Source: Coptis chinensis
Taxonomy: Eukaryota > Streptophyta > Magnoliopsida > Ranunculales > Ranunculaceae
NCBI GenBank assembly: GCA_015680905.1
Contig: JADFTS010000064.1
Coordinates: 152,142-216,141, forward strand
DNA: 64,000 nt
Direction of reading: 5' to 3'
Shown here: positions 35,005-44,600 of the stretch, piece by piece
Layout: the number at the start of each line of letters is the position of its first letter
Position numbering within the stretch: position 1 is the first letter of the stretch
Notes under the pieces: model-generated
Told to the model about the DNA's origin: nothing
The model's input: only the letters and a program-made list of their open reading frames with translations
The model's database searches: none
Position numbers and translations under genes: made by a program

Positions 35005-35315
35005 TAAGTTTTGGTGGTATCAAAGATTTTAAAGAGAAGATTTCATTTCTACTTCAACCATTATGCCAATGTTAAATTGGTCGTTTGTGTGTAGTAATTC
35101 AGACATGGAAATATCCACCTTGAAATTAACTGATGAATGTCCTGCGAACTCCAATCCCAAGTTCCCAACCCCATCACTCCCTTCTCTTTATTTTGTACCA
35201 TGTATGAAAATGAATTACTTCACTATTAACATTTTTTTTAAAAAAAATACTTTGGAAGAAAAGTTTCTTTAGAAAAAACGACATTTATTAAGAAATTTAA
35301 TGATTAAGTAGAAGA

Positions 35316-35621
35316 ATGTACGAATACGGATTTATCACATTAGCTGAAGTCCTCAAGCAAAAAGGAGCCAATTTATCTTGGGGAGCTAGATCAGTCGCAT
35401 ATGATATTTACTATAGTATCTCTTTGTTTGATCATTGTAATTTCTTTTACATTTGCAGAGACTCGAACATTATTGTTCATGTACTCGCAACTAGGGGACA
35501 ACAAGCCCCTCCACATTTTACTTTGAACCCTGCTACGACAAGGTCGTTGATTAGTTTATGTATAGATGTAAGGAATGTGGGAAGTATTGCGATATTGGGC
35601 TGCAAGTCTTTCCTATTATAG
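35316..35621 (+). pseudogene. LINE-type RNase H tail next to a Copia LTR
   Basis: An open frame of 101 codons ends FYICRDSNIIVHVLATRGQ, the C-terminal signature of plant LINE/RNase H domains (compare REANCVADTFARHAS in the LINE at 33.7 kb). It then runs straight into the LTR-like segment at 35,576. The same junction is present, inverted, at 26,162-26,050. Confidence 0.6.
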
Positions 35622-36069
35622 AGACTTGTAATTATAGGAAGTGTTTGATTGTAGGATCTACTCCAAGAATCCTACACTATATATATATATATATGCGTGT
35701 GTTTTCAGTGTAATATTAGAATGAATGAATAAAAACCCCTAATATTTAACATGGTATCAGAGCCAGGTTCTAAAACTCATAACCGCACTCTCGAATTAGT
35801 GTTGCTAGGGTTTGATTACCAATATCCCACCACCACCACCACCACCACCGCACATCCTAACCAACCGAATTCCTATGTAGTTCGTCATGGCAAAGAATGA
35901 CACCGAATCATCAAATACCAAATCCATCATTGTTCAATCCGAAGGGTCAGTATTCAATGTAGGAATCACCCTCACGGAATCAAACTACGATTTATGGTCT
36001 CAAATCATTGAGATGCATCTCGCAAAACGTGAAAACCTCTCGTATATTCGTGGCAACACAAAGCAGCCC
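35465..36069 (+). repeat. inverted repeat arm, right
   Basis: Mate of 25,574-26,162, in opposite orientation about 9.3 kb away (inner edge to inner edge). Homology starts GAACATTATTG and ends ACAAAGCAGC. The arms bracket ZNHIT3 and the LINE. Confidence 0.85.
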
Positions 36070-36395
36070 ACAAAATCAGATGAAGGGTACAACAAATGGT
36101 ATGCGAAAAACCAAAAAGTCAAGCGATGATTGTTGATATCAATAAGTCCTGAAAGCATGAAGCGATACATACGCTTATCCACGCTAACCCACTGCTAGAG
36201 AGATATGGGATGCCCTCTCAAAGGCATTCTATGATAGAAGTGATGAATTGCAGGTGTATACCTTACATCAAAAGGCCTTTACGGCCGAACAAAATGGGAA
36301 AACTCTATCTGTTTATTATGGAGATTTAACTGAAATTTTTCGTGAGTTGGATCACCGTGATAAGATAGTTATGAAGCGTTCCGATGATGTTATAC
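35576..36395 (+). mobile_element. Copia-type retrotransposon fragment: LTR, primer site and gag
   Basis: LTR-like 35,576-35,751 (TGTGGGAAGT...TTAACA, 176 bp, with a TATATA box at about 35,675). A standard primer-binding site TGGTATCAGAGCC follows at 35,752-35,764, then gag from 35,887: MAKNDTESSNTKSIIVQSEG, LTESNYDLWSQIIEMHLAKR, a stop at 36,127, [39 protein letters not shown]. This is the Copia N-terminal plus UBN2 gag domain. It is cut off abruptly at about 36,395, exactly at the DHAD exon 1 splice donor. No pol and no second LTR are seen. Confidence 0.88.
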
Positions 36396-36783
36396 CGACT
36401 TCCTTAACGTCTTCTTTTACGATATGTGCGAGACGTAAAAGATGCATGTTACACGTATTTCCTTCATACCAAACTGGTGATATACCAATTTGAGGTTTAT
36501 CCATGTCTTTTTCAGTAAGACCCACTCCATATAATATAGCTTGAGACCCTACTTGTGACTTGGGTTCGGTTATTGGACAATTGTACTTGTTGGGCCGTTG
36601 AGCTTTTGTCGAGGAGGGGGTGGTGGTAATTGGAAATCGTCTAGTACGTGAACATGAGATTGAAGAATGAGTAAAGGTCAGTCGAAGACATTGTAAGGAA
36701 GGGGTATGGAAAGGGAATGCTGACGGTTTGAAGGTTGGAGTGGTGTTAATGGTGAAGGGTGAGGAGATTTGAGAAGTTTGCAT
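36396..36783 (-). pseudogene. DHAD: dihydroxy-acid dehydratase exon 1 (plastid transit peptide and N-terminus)
   Basis: The minus-strand ATG at 36,783 opens a Ser/Thr/Pro-rich presequence ([20 protein letters not shown]), as expected of a chloroplast transit peptide. The mature start follows: [40 protein letters not shown] and [20 protein letters not shown], ending KEVG at a GT donor (36,395-36,394). This matches DHAD, the iron-sulfur enzyme that dehydrates dihydroxy-acids in valine, isoleucine and leucine synthesis; the cysteine in GNTCNMH is a family cluster ligand. The exon itself is intact. Exon 2 is 12.6 kb away and broken, so the gene as a whole is dead. It is divergent from PURH. Confidence 0.93.
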
Positions 36784-37747
36784 TGTTGTTTGTTGTTGGT
36801 GATCATTAATAAGTGAGGTTGGTTCTTTCGTTTGGTTAAGTGTTCAAGTACGAGTACATAAAGTACACTAATCTGACACTCTGATCCAGATAGATTCGGG
36901 CTCAAGTACGTCCAGAAATAAATAAGGTTATGAGTGTAATCTTGTCCAGGTTATTAAGTGAGCGTATGCGAACATTCTTGAGTTGTTGTTGTTGTTGTTG
37001 TTTTTTTTTTTTTTTTTTTTTTTAGAGGGTGTAAAATGACTCTTCGCTGTTGTATGTTGCCCCTCTATAGTTTATCTCTTCTTATGCTTATTTTCATATT
37101 CCTCTTCTCACCCTCTTTATTCTCGGTCATTCTCTCTATCTTCCTCCTCTTCTCATCTTCTACCCTTGCTAGGCTTACTTTCCCACTGCTATGGAGTAAG
37201 TAATTTTAGTAATCTAAAACTTCCATAATGAAATACTGAATATGCCCTCACCTCAATGATTTATATTTCGTATGCAATTTTCTATTCTACTATTTAACAA
37301 GTATGAACCGATGAATACACTCAATGGGTGTTTAATGTTTGAAGAAAATTAGAGTGAGGGTTATGTCTAATTCCCAATTATAAATAGAGATGAAAATTTG
37401 GTATTATTATTAAGCAACAGTAAATCAATCAATATATAGACCTTGAAGAAGGCCCACACTCGGCCCAATAAGAAACCTCAAGTTTGGAAACAAAAACGGA
37501 AGAAGGAGAAACCGATGTCTTTTCCTTAAAAAGTATTTCTTCACTTTCTCAAACCCTGCAAAACCCCCTCTGCTTTCACGGTAACCTCTCTTTGTTTTAT
37601 TAATTTATTTGAGTTTATAGAAGACAGAATAGCCAAGTAATATCTTTTCTGATATATATATAGACTATAAATGTATAAAAGAATTTTTTTTATTTGTTTG
37701 TTTTAGGCCAAAGTTTCCCATCAAGTAGGTAATAAACAAGACGGATA
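36784..37747. promoter_or_regulatory. bidirectional intergenic region between DHAD exon 1 and PURH
   Basis: 964 bp separate the two divergent start codons. The region contains GTTGTTGTTGTT followed by about 24 T (36,986-37,023), a CT-rich stretch (37,060-37,160) and, near PURH, the 5' leader with CTCTTTG..TTTTATT. No exact promoter element can be fixed for either gene. Confidence 0.5.
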
Positions 37748-39616
37748 ATGCTGAATAGTGCAAATCTTGCTTACGGAGCTTCTGCGGTTCGCCTTTGCCA
37801 TCCTCAAACATACAACTATTGTCATTCTTTACAGGTAATAAAACAAACTCACCTACTACTACTACTACCTACAACAAGGATGAACAAACTATATATGCAT
37901 TTCTTTCAGACGCCAAACTTCTTCTTTCACATAGCTTCGGTCCGTTTAGTTAAGGCAATGGCTGGGGCGGAAGAAACAACTAGGTCTTACTCTTCTGGGC
38001 CAGGTACTTTTTTTTTTTTTTTTTTTTTTCGCTATGTGCGTGTGTGTGTCCAAGATAAAATTGTGAGATCTTATTTGTTTTATTGTTTTTGCAGGGGAGA
38101 AGCAAGCCTTGATATCACTGTCAGACAAGAAGGATCTAGCTTTCCTGGGCAATGGACTTCAGGGCCTGGGGTGAATGCCAATATTATAACTTTGTTTAGA
38201 TTAACTTAATAAAGACCCAAAACTCTGGTTTGTTTAGACAAATAGGATCTAGCTTTCTTGGGCAATCGACTTTTTTGTCTTCCAATACCTAGTTATATCC
38301 TTTTTAATCCGCAGGTTTACTATCGTTTCAACGGGAGGGACAGCATCAGCTTTAGAAGAAGCAGGAGTCCCTGTTACCAAAGTTGAACAACTTACTGGTT
38401 TTCCTGAAATGGTAAGCTGAGTCCTACAAGCCTGTGTCTCTTACATCTTCTATTACTTCACCATAAATGTAGCTCCATTTCAATTTAATAGAGTCATAGC
38501 ATTGATTTGTGGAAATTAAAATTTTCCTTTTGCCTTTATGTTTTACAGCTTGATGGTCGTGTAAAAACTTTACATCCTAAGGTTCATGGAGGCATTCTTG
38601 CTAGAAGGGACCTGAAACATCACATGGAAGCTCTAAAGGAGCATGAAATAGGTTAGTCCTCGTGTAAGTTCTCAACTATGTCTGCATCAGTGTATGATTT
38701 TATCTTTAATATTTAATTGAAAAAAAAAACAAAAACAAACAAACAAACTTTTATCAGTAAAGATGCACTTATTTGCGCGTCTTCTTGTAGGTAAGTGTCG
38801 ATGATTCAGATGTAATTTTTTAATAGAGTTGCTATTGTCAATTCTATTTACCTACAGGTACTTTTGATGTGGTGGTGGTGAACTTGTACCCTTTCTATGA
38901 CAAAGTTAGTTCAACGAGTGGAATCTCATTTGAGGATGGTATTGAGAACATTGATATTGGGGGTCCTGCCATGATAAGAGCTGCAGCAAAGGTTTGTTGA
39001 AATGAAAATTTTATCCTATTTTGACTAAAAGACAAATTGGGTTCGACATGCTCAACATTACATGCAGGGAAATCATTTCTTAAATATACAGCGTATGTGG
39101 CATTAGCATCTCATTCTCAATGTTTCCTTTCAATTTTTTTTTATTCTTGTTTTTATGTTTATTTTAATGGAACACGATCTTTCAACAGAACCACAGGGAT
39201 GTACTAGTTGTGGTGGACCCAAAAGACTATTCTGAACTTCTAGAATATCTGAAAGGAAACCAGGGTGATGAATGGTTTCACAGGAAACTTGCTTGGAAGG
39301 CTTTTGAGCATGTTTCTTCTTATGATTCTGCAGTTTCAGAATGGCTGTGGAAGCAGACAGGTGTAGGTAATACTTATGCTTCAGTGTTTATAATTAAAGC
39401 ACATACTTGTTTCTATTTTTAAGGGACGAGCAAGTTGATATGGTTTTTGTCGTCATGGTAGATGAGTTTCCTCCGAAGTTTACAGTGCCTCTCTCGCTTA
39501 AAAGCTCTCTTCGTTATGGGGAGAATCCACATCAAAAAGCTGCATTTTATGTTGACAAGCGTCTTTCAGAAGTCCAAGCTGGAGGTATTGCAACTGCTAT
39601 ACAACATCATGGAAAG
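37748..39616 (+). CDS. PURH: bifunctional purine biosynthesis protein PURH (AICAR transformylase / IMP cyclohydrolase), exons 1-8
   Basis: Exons 37,748-37,834, 37,910-38,003, 38,095-38,170, 38,315-38,411, 38,549-38,651, 38,858-38,991, 39,189-39,366 and 39,462-39,616. Phases join without a break. The enzyme makes the last two purine-ring steps, AICAR to FAICAR to IMP, in plants probably in plastids and/or mitochondria; the first 45 residues look like a targeting peptide. Then come [20 protein letters not shown], the IMP-cyclohydrolase signature [64 protein letters not shown] and [17 protein letters not shown], the start of the transformylase half. Exon 8 is assigned a donor at 39,367 and an acceptor before 39,462, giving WKQTGVDEFPP. 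These exons look intact. The next exon is 13 kb downstream. Confidence 0.95.
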
Positions 39617-41380
39617 GTCAGAAATGATTTGTCTTTGTGCAATGCATGGTCGTATTGTTTCAATATTTGGTAAAAAGAAATTACAAATGACTAGAGTATG
39701 TGAGCTGATCTTGTTAGTTTCATGGTTCACACCATGGTCTCCGAGAAGAGATGGACTTGTATTCCTCGCTGTTGCTTTATATACATATATCCAATCTTAT
39801 ATTGCATCACATTTTGAGTCTCCTATATTGTAGGAAAACGACTAAGAAGAGCTTAGTTTAAACATCCAAGTGTTTTTACTTTTGCAATATCAAGCCTTAA
39901 CTTACTTATTTAATCCATAATACTTGAGAATCGTCTGGACCTAAGTTACATTGACACGGATCTGAAGTGTCTGACACGACAAAGTATTCAAAACTGAGTT
40001 ATATCACATACAATGTGTCTGACTTCTGCCGAGACGGACATGTGGACACATTTCCGACACTGATTATTCCTAAAATATGGTGTGTCCATGTAACATAGAT
40101 CATAGATCTGGACTAGTAAAAACGGAAAGAAGTTCGTGATGTCAAGGTGGATAGGGAAAATTGGTTAGTGACTTAGGGTGTGTTTGATTTGTGGAAGGTA
40201 ATTTTTTTTTTATCAAACTCCTGATTTTGTGGGAACTTGAATCTTTTCACAAGTCAATATTTGTAGTAAAGTGGGAAACTCTTTATAAGTTGGGGAGTGG
40301 AAGAGTTAGGGTGAAAATAGAGTTCTTGAATGGGAAAAGTTCCCACCGATGAGTGTGGGAATGTTTCCCACAAATCAAATACACATGTTTCCCACAAATC
40401 AAATACACCCTTAGTGCAGGAATAGGTACTGAAAAGTGTATATTTGGAACTTTGGATAGAAGAATCTTGTTACTAAGAGAATAAGATTAGGAGACAGGTA
40501 TCCTGTCAGATTTAGTGTTATGGACCTTAAATGGTTTTGGCGATGGGTATAACGTTAATTGCCAAAACAGAAAAGCCAAATTTTTAGGAAATATAATGGT
40601 AAAAACTTGAGACGTTAAATAATTCTCAGGAAAATGGAACTCCTTTTTTCCAGGAACAAAATGACTCAGGGCGTGTGACTCTATTTTTTGCTGGGGGGTG
40701 GGGGTGGGGGTGGTACTGCCATAATGAAGAAAACAAAGATTGAATTTTACTAGGATTGGGAACTTGAGAAGAGTAGATTAAAAATATGGAATCTGATAGA
40801 CTGATAGAAGAATCTTGTTGCCAATATTTACTGTTTTTCCCTTCAGTTGTTGGTCTGCTTTAGAAAGAGTGTAAGCCTATCCTTCTGCACTCACTCCTCC
40901 CGCCCTGCCGATTGACAAGCGTGCTGACTGCATGGAAATAGCTGAAGTTGAAGTTCTTCCCGAGTAGTTTTGAGACAACCTACTTTAAAGAGTATAAGAC
41001 AGCGGTGCCTATGCCATAAAGAAGAAAATAAAGATTGGATTTTACTAGAATTGAGAGCTTGAGAAGGGTAAATTTAAAATTAGAATTGGAATCTGTTAGA
41101 CTGATAGAAGAATCTTGTTGCCAAGATTTATTGTGGTTTCCCCTCATTGGTTAAGTGTACTGACTGCATGCAAAGAGCTAAAGTTGAAGTGTGTCTTCCC
41201 TAGTAGTTTGTAACAACCTACTTTAAAGAGTATAGGATAAGGAAATAAAAAGTGAAGATGATTAGAAGAAAATATGTTTATCCATCAAAAGACATTTTTG
41301 GCCCATTCAAAATATAATCTCTATACTAAATACAAAATTTACCATAGCTAACAAGCTGAGCGATCAATGCTATATAGTAT
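39617..41380 (+). other. PURH intron 8, proximal part
   Basis: AT-rich intron-like sequence with no gene. The frame at 39,462-39,833 is readthrough of exon 8. It contains the 295-bp tandem duplication listed separately and a short CCCACAAATCAAATACAC repeat near 40,370. Confidence 0.7.
40713..41275 (+). repeat. tandem duplication in PURH intron 8, period about 295 bp
   Basis: Unit 1 runs about 40,713-41,007, unit 2 about 41,008-41,275. Shared phrases include CTGATAGAAGAATCTTGTTG and CAACCTACTTTAAAGAGTAT. The units differ by several indels, so the duplication is not recent. It lies directly before the organelle-like block. Confidence 0.8.
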
Positions 41381-41401
41381 GTTATATTAGCCAAACAGGA
41401 A

Positions 41402-41676
41402 ATGTTATCGACACAGACTGGAATCCTCCTAAGCAATCTGCGGTTCAAATGTCCGCAGCTATTACAGCTTATTCTCGTATTCATATGTACAAATACATTT
41501 CTAGATCTGACTGTTACTACACTAATACTGACTCCGCAATTCTCGGAAGTGCTCTTCCAGAAGATGAAATATCTTCCAATGTATTAGGTAAATTGAAGTT
41601 AGAGTGCGAAGAGTGGGTACAGGTTCTTACCGAAACAGGGCTTTATTGCCATCCCTGCTTACATGGGAAGGTTTGA
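41402..41676 (+). pseudogene. mitochondrial linear-plasmid-type DNA polymerase B fragment
   Basis: Across two overlapping frames the sequence reads WNPPKQSAVQMSAAITAYSR, IHMYKYISRSDCYYTNTDSA and LPEDEISSNVLGKLKLE. This is the palm region of protein-primed family B polymerases (organellar and viral type) carried by plant mitochondrial linear plasmids and often found integrated in mtDNA. The core motif is normally YxDTDS; here it is YTNTDS, so one metal-binding aspartate is Asn. The piece ends after about 70 recognisable residues. It is the best single evidence for the mitochondrial origin of the block. Confidence 0.75.
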
Positions 41677-44600
41677 ACCGGGAAGAAAGTAAGAACTGAC
41701 CTTGGAGACAGGGAGTGGGCTTTACGATCAAGGTCTTCCGACTCAGCTTGGACTTGCAGTGCCTCAATGGCTTCTCCGTCCCAAGCAGAAAAGAGAACCA
41801 ATCTATCGTCAGAGTCCTCAAACTACAGAAAAGTCTAGGGATAAAAAAAGAAGAAACTCTCAATTACGAGTCCGGGGCAGCATCTTCTCTCTTTTCCTCC
41901 TTTCCGGTGGCTGAAATGCTCATGTTTAAGCACCGGCTTCACGAAAACAGAGAATGAACCTCTACTGTTTTCAAACAGCGTGTTTTTTTCTAATAAAAAT
42001 GCCCTTATAGGACGAACCCGTTTAGACTCACTATGATTTAAGCGAGCAATCACCTTATATCCCATTCCACCTATTCTCAAAAGAGTTGATAACCGACGGG
42101 TAGGATACTAGGCCTCTATCCCCATTAATCCAAATGGAGACATAAACGACATCAAAGTCCGAATAGAAATAGGACTCAAGTCCACACTCCCATTCTTAAC
42201 AAAGAAGTTCCATGGGATTTGATTGGTGTGCGCTGTCTGATTAAGACAGTTGGTTTTGAGTCAAGTGAGGATATCCTCTGGGGGTTGTTGGGTGAAAGTG
42301 AAATGGAGTTGACTCCCTCCATATAGTTTTAGCTTTTGTGCAGTCTCGAAGCACATGGAGACCAGTTTCCATGGGCCATAGAGATAGACCAGCTAAGGGT
42401 GTAGTTACATAGGATCCCGTCTCAGAGGAGAACTCGGGTTGATAGCTATATAAGATGTAACTTGACTCAAATAGGAATGGTGCTACCCATTTTCCTTTAT
42501 TTACGCTGGTGGGCCGTGGATGAAGTGGATGAAACTCCTTCACCATAGAAAGGGGAAAATCCTAAGCTGTTTTGCTAGTTTCAGACCTCGTGTAGGGAGA
42601 CTCCTGAAGGTAGGTCGTGCTATTCATCTATTAAAGAGGCTGCTCCCGAGAAGTCTTCTGTTGGCCTAGTATCTCAATCTCGAATTGGATGTGTTAAGCA
42701 TAACATTGGGTTCACTTGGAAATCTTCCAGTCGTGCTTAAAAGACGGCTTTTTGACATGCTTTTATCCTCGATTGACAAAAGATGTTTACTTAAGGAATT
42801 ACTTTTCAAGCAGGTCTTCGAAATGACCTCTTCCGAATGAGTGATCCAAAATTCTCGGAGTTTAGCAACTCGATAGTACGTCGAATTTTTGATTACACGA
42901 GATAGCGAAATAGGACCCAAGGACGGGTCCGATCTTGGTGCGTATGGGAGTGAACCCCTATGAAATGAAGGAATAGTTAAGGAATGCCTGGACCCACGGG
43001 ATCTAATGCTGGACCAAGGGTCTGAAAGAGAAGCTTAATGAAACGAACAAGGAGAAGTCGGGACCGGATGGAGGCGAATAAGAATCCAATTCCTTCTCCT
43101 CGAGTTCTTTCTCTAGTAGGAGAGGCTGCATATGCTAGTTCTTGAGCTTGCCTGGTCTGCTAAGGTAGCTCTTCCAGTTGCTAGTAGTCCTCGTTGGCGC
43201 CCTTGGTTCGTACTCTAATTTTTTTTACTTTGGACTACTCACTTGGTAACTTCTACCCACCGACCTACCTATATATTCTATTATCATATGCTGCTCCTTC
43301 GCCCTCTCTTCTCTGCCTATTGGTCTAGCATAACGGCTTCCTTCGTTGGCAGAACCCAATTGTATGTCTGCTTGCGGAACGGAACCTAACGGAATGCGGA
43401 TGGACGCGAAAGAACTAGTGGACGAGAAGGAACGGAAGTAGGTCGACTGCTAAGGAGAGAACGGAGTAGCTTGACCATAAGGGAAAGAGTTATTGCTACC
43501 AGAAAGCCAGAAAGAACAAATTATGAGATCACTAAGGACTGTGTTACCCTCTATTCCTTCTATTAGTTAACAGCTCTCTCTTTCGTATACGGCATTTTTT
43601 ACTTTCTCTTTGGCCTGGCATAAATCTATAAACCCTGGCAACCTCCAGGGAACAGCTACGCTCCATGCGAAGAAAGCTAAAGAGGGTAGCGTCTCCTCCG
43701 ATAATGCGTTCTATTTTTACCCAGAAGCAAAAGAAAGAGTATGCCAGTTTCAAATGGACACGAGCCTGGTAGAGATTCAACATACTATTGTAAGTGTAAG
43801 CTCCAGCTTTGAGGCTTTACTCCTATCCCTTTCTTTTGAAAACCATTTAGTGTAGCAACGATGGGACCTGACCGCCACCTCTCTAAACTACGGTATCGGG
43901 TTGACAATCCACTGTGTGACCCCGCTTACTAGGAACGTGGGACTTTCCTGGGATCAGCCTGACATAGGGTACATCCACACTAGCAAAAGGGATTGAATAT
44001 GGGCTGGATTGAATCTTTCTTTTGGAGAGCTAATACTTGAAAGGAGAGTTCATTCTATCACTCAAAAGTGAAAGACTGCTTTGAATTCATGCCAGTGGAA
44101 TTTGAGAAAGGAAGGAAACTCGTACTTGTGGAGAGAAGGTGGTGGGCATGGCTGCCCTCGTAGTCACACGCAGGTGATTCCGTTTACACACTATATGATG
44201 AGGGGAGTTCAGAAAGGGCTAGAAGGAATCAATCATTACAGGAAGAGGAGGGAGGACTTTTTTACTTCTTACGCAGAGCGGGAAAGACAAGCGCAAATAG
44301 ATGACTTCCTTCTATAAGGTCACACTGGACTTGCAAATCTCCTAGTATTTAGGCATTGACTCAAATAAAAAATCTTTGCCTGCTCAGCCGCAACTCCTTC
44401 CAGGGTTCCAAACCTTGGTCTATCTTACTGTCTGGCCTGTTAGGCTTTTCCGTATTTTCATGTCTTGTGATGTTTGTGAGGATATGAAAGAGAGCTCAGT
44501 GGCAGAAAACCAATACTGTTTGGAACTTCTAGAGCTCCATCTCTCCAAAAGCTGGAATAAAAGATTTCGTGAGAGATGATCCTACGCTTTCTTTCTCTGT

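Noticed and set aside
34825..35007. Open frame rich in Gly/Phe/Ser as a glycine-rich protein
   Set aside because: Translation of the CGGGTT repeat; no start context or conserved ends.
36352..36395. Continuation of the DHAD exon 1 frame beyond 36,396
   Set aside because: Residues [13 protein letters not shown] after KEVG do not match the family and coincide with the Copia gag on the other strand; the GT donor ends the exon.
37946..38209. Alternative open frames over PURH exons 2-3
   Set aside because: They read through introns containing a T-run; splice-joined exons match the family.
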